This document shows positions 51,273 through 60,888 of a stretch of 64,000 bases of DNA, one piece after another (position 1 is the first letter of the stretch; each line of letters begins with the position of its first letter). The notes below the pieces were generated by a model. It saw nothing but the letters and a program-made list of their open reading frames with translations. It was not told where the DNA came from and did no database searches. The DNA is from an uncultured bacterium (lineage in GTDB: Bacteria > Pseudomonadota > Gammaproteobacteria > Burkholderiales > Burkholderiaceae_E): the NCBI GenBank assembly GCA_903907905.1, contig CAIVPX010000175.1, positions 62,001 through 126,000 of the forward strand, read 5' to 3'. The translations under genes were made by a program, and so were the position numbers.

Positions 51273-52037
51273 ATGGACCGGCTGGCATTCACCTCCCTGA
51301 AGTCTGTGAGCGAGGAGCGCGTTCGCCGCGAGATGTTGACCAACGAGTTGGCGAATGTCTCGACGGTCGGGTTCAAGCGCAGCTATGAAAGTGCGGCGCG
51401 GACGATCAAGGTGCAGGGGCCGGGATTCGATTCCCGCCTGATGCCAGTCATGGAGCATCGCGACCGGATCAACCTTGAGCCCGGTGTTCGGATGGTGACG
51501 GGCCGCAAGCTCGACATCGCTATGGATGGGAGCACGGTCTTGGGGGTCACCGCCCAAAACGGCGACCTCGCCTTCACCCGCCGTGGTGATCTTCGGATCA
51601 GTCCCAACGGAACGCTCGAGACGGGATCGGGGCTTGCCGTTCGCGGCCAGAACGGGCTGATCAATGTGCCTGCAGGGTTCGACATCGACGTCAGCCGCGA
51701 CGGAACCTTGTTCGCGCTGGACCCGAACAATCCAGCCCAACCCGCGATCGAAGTCGGGCGCCTCATGCTTCGGGACGCCAGTGAGACCCCTCTGGGCCGG
51801 CGTGAAGATGGCCTCTACAAGCCCTATGCCGACAAGGTCGTCGGCGACGGTGATTTCACCAACGGGCCGGCAGTCGCCTCGGTCACGTCTGGCGCATTAG
51901 AGGGGAGCAACGTCTCGCCGATTGAGGCGATGGTCCGCATGCTCGACCAGAACCGCTCGTTTGAAACTCAGATTCGGATCATCAAGGAAAGTCGCGGGCT
52001 CGATGAGTCGGGTGCGACGATGTTGCGCTCCCGCTAA
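51273..52037 (+). CDS. flgF: Flagellar proximal rod protein FlgF
   Basis: 254 residues. MLTNELANVSTVGFKRSYES at the N terminus, GDLAFTRRGDLRISPNGTLE in the middle and EAMVRMLDQNRSFETQIRII at the C terminus. Ggagctgatgag is upstream. Middle rod. Confidence 0.94.
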   Translation: MDRLAFTSLKSVSEERVRREMLTNELANVSTVGFKRSYESAARTIKVQGPGFDSRLMPVMEHRDRINLEPGVRMVTGRKLDIAMDGSTVLGVTAQNGDLAFTRRGDLRISPNGTLETGSGLAVRGQNGLINVPAGFDIDVSRDGTLFALDPNNPAQPAIEVGRLMLRDASETPLGRREDGLYKPYADKVVGDGDFTNGPAVASVTSGALEGSNVSPIEAMVRMLDQNRSFETQIRIIKESRGLDESGATMLRSR

Positions 52038-52083
52038 CGGGTCGCCACCAGGTCTCTGCAGCTAAGCAGGAAGGGATTGAAAG

Positions 52084-52866
52084 ATGGACGCCTCGATGTG
52101 GATTGCCAAGACGGGACTCGATGCTCAGCAAAAGCGCATGAGTGTCATCTCGAACAACCTTGCCAACGTCAATACCAATGGCTTCAAGCGCGATCGTGCG
52201 CTTTTCGAAGACTTGCTTTATCACAACGTCAAGCAGGCTGGTGGGCAGACATCGGCCACGGAGCAGGCGCCGACCGGCATGATGCTGGGAACGGGTACGC
52301 GCGTGGTCGCCACGGAAAAGCTCTACGCGCAGGGAAACCTGATCTCTACGCAAAACGCGCTCGATTTGGCGGTCAGTGGCGAGGGCTTCTTTCAGGTGCT
52401 CCAGCCCGATGGAACACTCGCCTACACGCGCGATGGCAGCTTCAAGCTGTCTGCGACCGGGCAGGTCGTCACCGCCAACGGCGCGCTTTTGCAACCGCCG
52501 ATCGTATTGCCCCCCAATGCGGAAAGTGTGACGGTGGGTGCCGACGGCACTGTGTCTGTCGCGCTGTATGGAGGCGGCCAGCAACAGCTCGGAAATATCC
52601 AGCTCGCGCGCTTTCTGAACCCGTCGGGTCTTCAGCCGCTTGGGCAAAACCTTGCGAAGGCCACCGTAGCAAGCGGTCAGCCGCAGGTGGTGCAGCCCGG
52701 TCAGAACGGCGGCGGCAAGCTTGTTCAGGGCGCTCTCGAGGCATCGAACGTCAATGTGGTCGAGGAAATGGTCAACATGATCGAGACACAGCGGGCCTAC
52801 GAGGTCAACTCCAAGGCCATCTCAGCCGCCGACGGCATGCTGCGATTCCTCAACAACAATCTCTGA
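52084..52866 (+). CDS. flgG: Flagellar distal rod protein FlgG
   Basis: 260 residues, the fixed length of the family. AKTGLDAQQKRMSVISNNLA then NVNTNGFKRDRALFEDLLYH, SGEGFFQVLQPDGTLAYTRD, and C-terminal VNMIETQRAYEVNSKAISAA. A longer frame starting at 52077 runs through here into flgH but is out of frame with FlgG homology. Confidence 0.95.
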   Translation: MDASMWIAKTGLDAQQKRMSVISNNLANVNTNGFKRDRALFEDLLYHNVKQAGGQTSATEQAPTGMMLGTGTRVVATEKLYAQGNLISTQNALDLAVSGEGFFQVLQPDGTLAYTRDGSFKLSATGQVVTANGALLQPPIVLPPNAESVTVGADGTVSVALYGGGQQQLGNIQLARFLNPSGLQPLGQNLAKATVASGQPQVVQPGQNGGGKLVQGALEASNVNVVEEMVNMIETQRAYEVNSKAISAADGMLRFLNNNL

Positions 52867-52877
52867 GTACAACAACG

Positions 52878-53540
52878 ATGAAACGCTTATTGTCTGTTGC
52901 AGCGCCGGTCGCGCTTGTGCTGGCCGCCCTGGCCGGGTGTGCGACCAACGAACCCGTGCTGGCACCGAGCCCTGCATTCGCGCCCACCATGCCGGTCGCC
53001 GATCCGCCGAGGGTTGCAACGGGCTCCATTTATGCGGGCGGCGTCGACGATTGGTTCGGACGCAAGCGTCAGTACCGGGTCGGAGACGTCCTCACCGTCT
53101 TGTTGTCAGAGCGGACGTCGGCTTCGAGATCGTCCGCCACCGACACCTCGAGATCTTCCGAGGCGAGCGCAAAGTCGCCTGCAACATCGGGCTGGCTGTC
53201 GAAGCTCAACCTGGGCGCCGAAAGCACCTTGAAAAGTGAGGGCAAGGGGCGGGCGGATCAGTTGGCCGAGCTGTCCGGGGCCATTTCCGTCACCATCTCT
53301 GAAGTGCTGCCCAACGGTAACCTCGTTATTCGAGGCGAGAAGCAGCTGGCCTTGAGCGAGGGCAGCGAGTTTGTGCAGGTTGCCGGCATCGTTCGCCCTG
53401 AAGATGTCGCACCCGACGGAAGCGTTCAATCTCGTCGACTGGCCAACGCTCAAATCGCCTATCGCGGAACGGGCGAACTGGCCAACGCCTCCAAGGGCGG
53501 CTGGGGCACCCAGCTTCTCCACAAGGTTTGGCCTTTCTGA
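52878..53540 (+). CDS. flgH: Flagellar L-ring lipoprotein FlgH
   Basis: 220 residues. Lipoprotein signal with lipobox LAGC near residue 20. FlgH blocks: SIYAGGVDDWFGRKRQYRVG then DVLTVLLSERTSAS, SVTISEVLPNGNLVIRGEKQ, VRPEDVAPDGSVQSRRLANA and the end GGWGTQLLHKVWPF. Forms the outer-membrane ring. ATG at 52878 sets the signal peptide. Confidence 0.95.
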   Translation: MKRLLSVAAPVALVLAALAGCATNEPVLAPSPAFAPTMPVADPPRVATGSIYAGGVDDWFGRKRQYRVGDVLTVLLSERTSASRSSATDTSRSSEASAKSPATSGWLSKLNLGAESTLKSEGKGRADQLAELSGAISVTISEVLPNGNLVIRGEKQLALSEGSEFVQVAGIVRPEDVAPDGSVQSRRLANAQIAYRGTGELANASKGGWGTQLLHKVWPF

Positions 53541-53568
53541 TCTGCGTCCCTGCTGAAGGAATCGGCAC

Positions 53569-54732
53569 ATGAACCCATTGCTTGAGAACTTTTTCGATCG
53601 ACTGGCGCGCACGCTGGCGTTGGTGATCGTCTCGCTGTGTCTAATGCCGGCGACGTCTCACGCTGATCGGGTGAAAGACCTGGTGACCGTTGGCGGCGTA
53701 CGGGCTAACCAGCTCATCGGCTACGGGCTGGTTGTCGGCCTCCAGGGCACAGGCGACGGTCAGGACATCACGTTTACCGGGCAAAGCGTCAGAGCGATGC
53801 TAGACCGCCTGGGTGTCAGCGTGACCGCGCCGCTGTCTGACTACGATGCCTCGCGCCTCAATACGGGCGCCATCAACCTCAAGAACGTCGCCGCTGTCAT
53901 GGTTACGGCTGAACTCCCGCCCTTCGCCAAGCCCGGTCAACGGATCGACGTCAACGTATCGGCGATGGGCAAGGCTGAGAGCCTGCGCGGTGGCAACCTG
54001 CTGCTCACCCGCCTACGCGGCGTTGACGGCCAGGTGTATGCCCTTGCTCAGGGGGCACTGACAGTCACAGGCGTCGACGCGGGTGCTGCGGGTTCCCGGG
54101 TCTCTGTGGGGGTCACCACCGCTGGACGCGTCCCTGGAGGAGGGCTGGTTGAGCGGGTGGTCGATTCGCCGTTTGAAACCGCCGAAAAAATCATCCTCAA
54201 TGTCCGAGAGGCCGATTTTTCCACGGCGGCCGCCATCGCTCTAGCAATCAATGAAAAATTCGGCGATGGTGTCGCCAATGCTATCGATGCAGTCACGATC
54301 GCCGTTGATGCGCCATCAGGGCCGAACCAGCGCGTGACCTTTCTCAGCATGATCGAAAACCTGGATGTCAAAGCGCCCGAACCGGTCGCTCGGGTCGTGA
54401 TCAATTCTCGAACTGGCACCGTTGTCATCAGTCGAAATGTTCGAGTCACGGCCGCAGCGGTCACCCACGGATCAATTTCAGTCAAGATTTCGGCGACCAA
54501 CGAGGTGAGTCAGCCCAACCCATTGGGCGCGGGGCAGACCACCGAGGTAACCAATGCCGACGTTCAGGTATCGGAACAGAAGAACCCGATGGTGTTGTTC
54601 CAGGCCGGCGTCGACCTGCGCTCCATCGTCGACGCAGTCAATCAGATTGGCGCAACGCCCTCGGCTTTGATGGCCATTCTCGAGGCACTCAAGAGCTCGG
54701 GCAGCCTGCGTGCCGAACTGGTGGTGATCTGA
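53569..54732 (+). CDS. flgI: Flagellar P-ring protein FlgI
   Basis: 387 residues. Sec signal ending near SHADRV, then RVKDLVTVGGVRANQLIGYG and LVVGLQGTGDGQDITFTGQS, the canonical start, and ILEALKSSGSLRAELVVI at the end. Assembled on the rod with the help of FlgA. Confidence 0.95.
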   Translation: MNPLLENFFDRLARTLALVIVSLCLMPATSHADRVKDLVTVGGVRANQLIGYGLVVGLQGTGDGQDITFTGQSVRAMLDRLGVSVTAPLSDYDASRLNTGAINLKNVAAVMVTAELPPFAKPGQRIDVNVSAMGKAESLRGGNLLLTRLRGVDGQVYALAQGALTVTGVDAGAAGSRVSVGVTTAGRVPGGGLVERVVDSPFETAEKIILNVREADFSTAAAIALAINEKFGDGVANAIDAVTIAVDAPSGPNQRVTFLSMIENLDVKAPEPVARVVINSRTGTVVISRNVRVTAAAVTHGSISVKISATNEVSQPNPLGAGQTTEVTNADVQVSEQKNPMVLFQAGVDLRSIVDAVNQIGATPSALMAILEALKSSGSLRAELVVI

Positions 54733-54734
54733 CC

Positions 54735-55277
54735 ATGTCTGAGGTCTCGTCACGGGTCAGCTCCCACCTCGACTTCCAGGGCCTGGGCGAACTCCGCGGC
54801 CAGGCTCAGCGTCGAGAAGGGGGCGCGCTTCGCGAGGCTGCGCAGCAGTTCGAGGCCATGTTCGTGCAGCAGATGATGAAAACCATGCGCGACGCCGGCT
54901 TCGAGGGTGGCGCCTTGGTCGAGTCGCAGGCGATGGAAACCTTCCAATCGATGCACGATCGAGAAATCTCCTTGCAAATGGCGAAGCGAGGCAGCTTTGG
55001 CTTGGCCGACATGCTGGTCCGAGCGATGGAGCGGCAGGATGCAGCGCCCGCGGCCGATGTGCTCGCTGCGCGTGAGGCCCAATCGCAGGGTGATTCCGGC
55101 ATGCGCCTTCGAAAGGCGGGCCTCCCGCTCAATCCCGCCCGCCCGGGTATGGCGCTACAGCCGCCGGAGCCGTCCTTTTCGCTACCCAAGAAGCCAGGTG
55201 CCTTCCCGCTGAAGCAGATCTTCACCATGCCAGGCTCGGTGGCCGCGCCCGTGCAACGAGCCGGTGAGTCCCGATGA
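54735..55277 (+). CDS. flgJ: Rod-cap protein FlgJ, single-domain form
   Basis: 180 residues. Rod-capping domain: AAQQFEAMFVQQMMKTMRDA and MHDREISLQMAKRGSFGLAD. The glucosaminidase domain of two-domain FlgJ is absent; the C-terminal 80 residues are Pro/Arg-rich linker-like. The missing activity is likely supplied by the protein at 45126. Two bases after flgI and overlapping flgK by 4. Confidence 0.92.
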   Translation: MSEVSSRVSSHLDFQGLGELRGQAQRREGGALREAAQQFEAMFVQQMMKTMRDAGFEGGALVESQAMETFQSMHDREISLQMAKRGSFGLADMLVRAMERQDAAPAADVLAAREAQSQGDSGMRLRKAGLPLNPARPGMALQPPEPSFSLPKKPGAFPLKQIFTMPGSVAAPVQRAGESR

Positions 55278-58200
55278 GCGACCTTATTTCAATTGGCGGG
55301 CAGGCGGTTCAGGTCTATCAGCGTGCTCTGGCAACCGTGTCGAACAATATTGCCAACATGGCGACGGAGGGGTACTCCCGCCAGGAGGCGGTGATCGTCG
55401 ATAACGGACCGCGTCAATCGGGCGTGATGTTTTTCGGAACCGGGTCAAGAATTGATACGGTTCAGCGTCAGTACGACTCATTTGTAGAGTCGGGACTACG
55501 CTCCAGTATCAGCGATGTCGAAACGCAAGGACCCCTGGTGGAATACACCGACCGCGTCGTTGACATCATGGGTAGCCAAAAGACGGGCTTATCCACTTCG
55601 TTGGACACCTTTTTCGCCTCGGCTAGGGCCCTTTCAACCGATCCCGCGTCGATCGAACTCAGGACACAGTTTCTGAGCGAGGCCGAGGGCTTGAGCGCCC
55701 GGTTTCGCTTCCTCAATGGGCAGTTCGCAACGCTTGAAAGCGAAACCGCCGAGGCGGTCCGGGTTGAGGTGGCGAGCATCAATACGCTGGCGCTTGAGTT
55801 GGCCACAGTCAATCGTCAACTCGATCGAAAGTCGATCGTCAGTCAGCAAGCCCCAGCGCTTCTCGATCACCGCGACCAGCTTCTGCGCGACCTCGCGAAG
55901 CTCGCTCGCATTCGTGTGACCGAAAGCGACAATGGTTCGGTTGATGTGAGCCTTGGGGCGTCGGCGAATGAAGGGCGAATCGTTGCTGGGCGTGATGCTC
56001 GACTTCTGGAGGCATCATTTGACGAGCAGACGCTCGGAGTGAAGCTGATTGTCGATCCCACTGGTTCTCGCGAGACGGTAAGCGGCGTCAACAGTGGCGT
56101 CCTTGGAGGGCTGATCTCGTTTCGGGATCAAATACTGGCGCCCGCCGTATCGCAGCTGGACTACCTCGCTCAAACCATGGTGACCCACTTCAATTCGGCT
56201 CACGAGGTGGGAATGGATGCGGGGGGAAAGCTTGGTCGGGATTTGTTCACGATTGATCCGGTGTTTGAGCTGCAGTCGCCCACCAGCAAGACGCCTATCG
56301 CGGTTCAGTGGGAGGTGGTCGATCCTACCGCCACGCAGTTTCACGATATCGAGTTGACCTTCGATCCGAATACCAAGCTCTGGACAGCAAAGGACCTCAT
56401 CAGCGGAGAGCAGGCCCGGGGCGAAGAAACCATGAGCCTGAACGGCATGATCATTCGTCTGGATGGCAACCCGACCGGGCCGGAGCTTCGCGTACTTGAA
56501 GCGACCAGCCGGCCCGCCGCGGGCATTCGCCGCTTGATTGATGATCCTCGTGATGTCGCGGCGGCGTCTCCCGTTCGCGTGATCGAAAATCCGTCCAATC
56601 CGAGTGGCGCTGACGCCGTGATTGCCTGGCAACCCGACCAGCGCGACTCGCTGGCGCTGCGCAGTGTCGCTAATTTCCCCCCGAGCAGTGCCTGGCAAAC
56701 GGAAGGAATCTCGATCGAGAATACCGCTAGCCGCCCCGCCAGCCTGATCGGGCAAATTCCTGCAGGGTTTTCCGAGGTTTCTCTCCAGTTGCGCAGTGCG
56801 ATTGAGCTGCCGATGGACATCCAGATTCTCACCCGAGATGGGCGGCATATTGCGGGTCGATCCTTGACCGACCTCGAGCGGGATGCCTTGATTGATCCGT
56901 CCGCCGGCTTTGACCCCGGTGCCACATATTCCGACGCCTACCTCAATGGTGCGGGCGACTCGGGCTATCTTGGCCTTGATATTTTCTATGGCGCTCGGGC
57001 TCAACCCCGAGAACTCGACATCCGAAATTTCGAGGGCCGTGTCACTGGCACCGAGATCCTGCCGGCCCTCTTGCAGTCCCGCGCGATCCCCGACCAGGTC
57101 ATCGCCGGCGGTGCTGTCCTGATCGACGCCGGCGCACTGACCCTCAACGGTCACGCACTGGGCGAATTGGTGACGACCGCGACCTCAACGAGCCTCCAGG
57201 CCAGTGATGTGGCCGCCTGGTTGAGCGCCGAAGTGGCGCGCCTTGATCTCGGGGCAGAGGTGAAGGTTTCCGCGATCAATGAGTTCCGTATTCCACCGTC
57301 GCAGCTCAGCCTCGACAAGGATTTGACGATCAACGGGATTCCCCTGCTTCCGGCCAGTTCTGGCACCCCTCAGGATCTTGCAGCATTGGCGGAGCTGATC
57401 AATGACGCGCAGGGGTTCACGAACGTTCAGGCTTACGTCGGGGTGGACGGCGAGTTGGTGCTCTCGAACGCATCGGGACATGAAGGCGAGGATATCCGGA
57501 TCGGCCCCGACAACGGGGAGTTCGACGGCGCATCGAAGAGCGCCCTGGGCGAATTTTCCGGGCGCCATTCAGGGCAACTTCGGATTGAGGCAGTGGGTAG
57601 TGCTGCCGACGTCCATCTGGGCATTGGTGCGCAGGGGAGCCCGTCAGATTTGGCCAAGCTTGGATTCTCGACCGGCGTCTGGATTGACGGGCAAGTTCCC
57701 GAGGACCTGATCGTGCTGACTACCGGCGAGGGATCTGGCCCGCTGTCGGCAGAGTTTGTTGAAGGGGCCCCGGCGGCCCTCCCGTTTTTGCGTGATCGCA
57801 CGCTCGAATTGACATTCATCAGCGATACGCGCTGGCAACTCCTTGATACGGATACCAATACAGTGGTCGCGGAACGTGACTACGATCCGGTCAACGGTGT
57901 CCACTATCGCGGCCTGCATATCGGTCTATCCCGTCCCCCGGTGCAGGGCGATCGCTTCATCATTGACGGTAATCAGGATGGTGTGGGCGACAACGCCAAC
58001 ATCATTCGCTTGGCAGGACTGGAAAAATCGCGGGACATGATCCCCGGCGGGCGAACCCTTCCTGAGGCTTGGCTGGACCGCCTCAATGCGATCGGCAATC
58101 TGGGGAATCAGGCCAAGATCGCCCAGGCTGCGTTAACGGTTGTCAACCAGCAGGCCGTCGAGGCGCGTGACAGGGTTTCTGGCGTCAGCCTCGACGAGGA

Positions 58201-58300
58201 GGCGGCAGATCTCATTCGGTTTCAGCAGGCGTATCAAGCCTCGGCGAAGGTCATTCAAATGGCCAACACCCTATTTGATGCCATTTCGGCGATTCGATAA
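55274..58300 (+). CDS. flgK: Giant flagellar hook-filament junction protein FlgK
   Basis: 1008 residues; usual FlgK is about 450-650. N-terminal LISIGGQAVQVYQRALATVS then NNIANMATEGYSRQEAVIV and C-terminal LIRFQQAYQASAKVIQMANT, LFDAISAI confirm identity. The extra part lies in the middle, about residues 330-900, with beta-rich domains; the pieces DGELVLSNASGHEGEDIRIG and VLTTGEGSGPLSAE resemble flagellin outer-domain units. Overlaps flgL by one base. Confidence 0.93.
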   Translation: MSDLISIGGQAVQVYQRALATVSNNIANMATEGYSRQEAVIVDNGPRQSGVMFFGTGSRIDTVQRQYDSFVESGLRSSISDVETQGPLVEYTDRVVDIMGSQKTGLSTSLDTFFASARALSTDPASIELRTQFLSEAEGLSARFRFLNGQFATLESETAEAVRVEVASINTLALELATVNRQLDRKSIVSQQAPALLDHRDQLLRDLAKLARIRVTESDNGSVDVSLGASANEGRIVAGRDARLLEASFDEQTLGVKLIVDPTGSRETVSGVNSGVLGGLISFRDQILAPAVSQLDYLAQTMVTHFNSAHEVGMDAGGKLGRDLFTIDPVFELQSPTSKTPIAVQWEVVDPTATQFHDIELTFDPNTKLWTAKDLISGEQARGEETMSLNGMIIRLDGNPTGPELRVLEATSRPAAGIRRLIDDPRDVAAASPVRVIENPSNPSGADAVIAWQPDQRDSLALRSVANFPPSSAWQTEGISIENTASRPASLIGQIPAGFSEVSLQLRSAIELPMDIQILTRDGRHIAGRSLTDLERDALIDPSAGFDPGATYSDAYLNGAGDSGYLGLDIFYGARAQPRELDIRNFEGRVTGTEILPALLQSRAIPDQVIAGGAVLIDAGALTLNGHALGELVTTATSTSLQASDVAAWLSAEVARLDLGAEVKVSAINEFRIPPSQLSLDKDLTINGIPLLPASSGTPQDLAALAELINDAQGFTNVQAYVGVDGELVLSNASGHEGEDIRIGPDNGEFDGASKSALGEFSGRHSGQLRIEAVGSAADVHLGIGAQGSPSDLAKLGFSTGVWIDGQVPEDLIVLTTGEGSGPLSAEFVEGAPAALPFLRDRTLELTFISDTRWQLLDTDTNTVVAERDYDPVNGVHYRGLHIGLSRPPVQGDRFIIDGNQDGVGDNANIIRLAGLEKSRDMIPGGRTLPEAWLDRLNAIGNLGNQAKIAQAALTVVNQQAVEARDRVSGVSLDEEAADLIRFQQAYQASAKVIQMANTLFDAISAIR

Positions 58301-59229
58301 TGAAGATCTCAACAAACCAGTTTTTTGAGCGAGCCCTGTTTCAAATGACCGAGCGACAAAATTCCTTGTCGCAGGTGCAGGCGCAATTGTCGACCGGCAA
58401 GCAGATCGTTCAGCCCAGTGATGAGCCCGATCGGGCTGGCGCGGTGTTACGGATCAAGTCGATTGTCGATCGCCAGGATCGCCACCTGGAAGCGCTGATT
58501 GCCGCCAAAAATCGGCTCGGTTCAGAGGAGGGCGCATTGCAGGACGCCAGCAATCTGCTGGTTCGTATCAAGGAACTGACCTTGCAGGCGGCCAATGATA
58601 CTTACGACACTGGAAACCGCGAGGTGATCGCGATCGAAATCGATGGTCTGCGGGAGCAGTTGCTATCCATTGCCAATGCCCGGGATACCCAGGAGAACTA
58701 CTTGTTTGCCGGGTCCCGTGTTCGCACCCAGCCCTTTCAGGCCGACGCCGACGGCGTGATTCAATATGCGGGCGATCAAACCCGGATGGAGGTGGCAGTT
58801 GGCGATCACCGCGACATCAACTTGAACCGCAGCGGCACTGATATTTTTTCCAACCTTGAGCGTCCGGCAACCATTCCTGGCGAGCCCGAAATGGCAGTCG
58901 GTTTTTTTGACGCTCTGCAGCAAGTCTCGCAAGGTATTCGCGAAGCAGACCATAGCGTGATGCAACGGGGTGTGGGCGAGCTGGACAAGATGATTCGGGG
59001 CATCGGCTATGCGATCTCTGAAGTGGGCACTGATCTTGGCGTCGCCGAGATGCAGGTGGATATGGTCGAGGAAACCAAATTGCAAATGAAGGCTGTGCTC
59101 TCAAACGTCGAGGATCTGGACTACGCGGAGGCAGTCACGCGGATGCAAAAGCAGGCGATGGCGCTCGAGGCCGCGCAGCGCAGCTTTGCCCAGATTTCCC
59201 AACTGAGCCTGTTTCAGTACATCCGATGA
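58300..59229 (+). CDS. flgL: Flagellar hook-filament junction protein FlgL
   Basis: 309 residues. STNQFFERALFQMTERQNSL at the N terminus, AQLSTGKQIVQPSDEPDRAG and the flagellin-like C-terminal DYAEAVTRMQKQAMALEAAQ. Normal length, unlike FlgK. Starts on the last base of the flgK stop. Confidence 0.95.
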   Translation: MKISTNQFFERALFQMTERQNSLSQVQAQLSTGKQIVQPSDEPDRAGAVLRIKSIVDRQDRHLEALIAAKNRLGSEEGALQDASNLLVRIKELTLQAANDTYDTGNREVIAIEIDGLREQLLSIANARDTQENYLFAGSRVRTQPFQADADGVIQYAGDQTRMEVAVGDHRDINLNRSGTDIFSNLERPATIPGEPEMAVGFFDALQQVSQGIREADHSVMQRGVGELDKMIRGIGYAISEVGTDLGVAEMQVDMVEETKLQMKAVLSNVEDLDYAEAVTRMQKQAMALEAAQRSFAQISQLSLFQYIR

Positions 59230-59310
59230 GTCAGCCTGATCGAATTGCTTGCGCCATTTTCAAATTGGGCGCTACTTGTGTTTCAGAATAGCGACCTCGG
59301 GAGTTGAATT

Positions 59311-60723
59311 GTGACGACTGATATCACCACTGCGCTCAAGGCGGGATCTGGAATTGATATCAAGACCTTGGCCCAGAACCTGACCGATGTCGAAAAAAAG
59401 CCGCGGCAGGAGGCCATCCAGGCTCGAATCGACAAAAGCGAGCAACGTATCTCGGGTTATGGCGCTGTCATGTTCGGCCTCAAGCAATTTCGGGAGGCTT
59501 TTGCCAATCTCAACGACCGGTCCGACTTCAGTGGCGCTACCGTCCGCAACAGTGCCCCGCTGGCGTTCGAGGCGTCTGCGGGAGCCGAGGCAACTTCGGA
59601 TCAGCACAGTGTCGAGGTGATCTCGCTCGCGCGGGGCCAGATTTCCCGGAGCGGTTCGTTTTCTGCGGCCAACGTCACCCTCAATGGCGGGAATGCGTTC
59701 AGCCTGGATATCAACCTCGGCGGAACCGTCACCAACGTGAGCGTGACCCGTCGCTCGCCAGAGGGCGTGGTGGACGCCATCAACAGCAAAAGTGCCGCGA
59801 CAGGCGTCAGTGCGCGACTTGTCAACACGGGCGACCCCAACAACCCGATCACGATTGTTCTGACGGGCGAGTCAGGTGCCGCCAACGCTTTCACAGTTAC
59901 TCAACCCCCAGGGCAGGCTCCCGTAGCAGGTTTGTCCTTCAACACCCGTCTTCAGACTGCAACCGATTCAAGCGCCGTCATCGATGGCATTGCGGTCTCG
60001 AGGCCCGACAATACGATCGAGGATGTTATCCCAGGGGTCAAACTTGAACTCCTGGCGCCGACCAGCACCGGGCCGGGAACCTTGACAATCGGGCGGGACA
60101 CAGGACCTGCCAAGGCAAAGATCGAAGCCTTGGTGTCGGCCTACAACGATCTTCAGGATTTTCTGAATACCTTGGGTGATCCCAAGTCTGACGACGAAGA
60201 ATATGGTGGCATCCTGGAGAACGATTCGGTCCTTCGCTATGTGCGGGATCAGGCTCGCTCGATGGTGATCGCCACATCGTCGACGCCGGCCGGAACGGTG
60301 AGCGCCTTGCGCGACATTGGCGTCGCGCTCGATCGTGACGGTAGGTTGCAAATCGATCAAATCAAGCTCGATGTATCGTTGCTGGCCCGTTTCGACGATA
60401 TCGCTATGGCCTTCAGTGCCAATACTGAAAACCAGACCATGCTCGGCGACCTGCCGCGCGGCCTGGCGGGAGATGCGCTTAAAAAGCTCGACGGGATCAT
60501 GGCAAACAACGGCCCGATTCTTTCGCGTAATGCGTCAGCTAATTCACAGTTAACCGATGCGCAAGAGGATCTGGCGGATCTCGAGACCCGTATGTCCGAT
60601 ACCTACGACCGCTACCTCAACCAATTCGCGGTGATGGATGGTCTTGTATCCCAGATGAATTCGCTTAAAGAGTCACTCAAGAACCAATTTGAGGGGCTGG
60701 CGGCCATGTACACGAACAAGTAA
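59311..60723 (+). CDS. fliD: Flagellar filament cap FliD
   Basis: 470 residues from a GTG start (cgggagttgaatt upstream). N-terminal AGSGIDIKTLAQNLTDVEKK is the FliD signature; the C-terminal MSDTYDRYLNQFAVMDGLVS and SLKESLKNQFEGLAAMYTNK end is typical. It caps the filament so flagellin can insert. No clear promoter was seen in the 81-base gap after flgL. Confidence 0.94.
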   Translation: MTTDITTALKAGSGIDIKTLAQNLTDVEKKPRQEAIQARIDKSEQRISGYGAVMFGLKQFREAFANLNDRSDFSGATVRNSAPLAFEASAGAEATSDQHSVEVISLARGQISRSGSFSAANVTLNGGNAFSLDINLGGTVTNVSVTRRSPEGVVDAINSKSAATGVSARLVNTGDPNNPITIVLTGESGAANAFTVTQPPGQAPVAGLSFNTRLQTATDSSAVIDGIAVSRPDNTIEDVIPGVKLELLAPTSTGPGTLTIGRDTGPAKAKIEALVSAYNDLQDFLNTLGDPKSDDEEYGGILENDSVLRYVRDQARSMVIATSSTPAGTVSALRDIGVALDRDGRLQIDQIKLDVSLLARFDDIAMAFSANTENQTMLGDLPRGLAGDALKKLDGIMANNGPILSRNASANSQLTDAQEDLADLETRMSDTYDRYLNQFAVMDGLVSQMNSLKESLKNQFEGLAAMYTNK

Positions 60724-60743
60724 GCGCTGCCCTGACCACCCGC

Positions 60744-60770
60744 TAAAGTTCGCCTCGCTCGCGCCGACTC
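60744..60770 (+). promoter_or_regulatory. Sigma-28 promoter of flaG
   Basis: TAAA (of TAAAG), 15 bases, then GCCGACTC, close to TAAA-N15-GCCGATAA. It lies 119 bases before the flaG ATG. In the leader, CGGC-GCT-GCCG at 60790-60800 is followed by T-rich gcgttttcgtttttt, a possible weak terminator or attenuator. Confidence 0.75.
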
Positions 60771-60888
60771 CCACCTGGAGGGAAGGTTTCGGCGCTGCCG
60801 GCGTTTTCGTTTTTTCAGCCCGCGACCGCCCGATTGCGTCGATTATCGGCATTCGCCCGCGTGCGATTGCCCGTTGCGTGAGGTTCGA

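Noticed and set aside
52077-53540. 487-codon frame spanning flgG and flgH
   Set aside because: Its first 267 codons are the wrong frame of flgG; only the FlgH part from 52878 is real.
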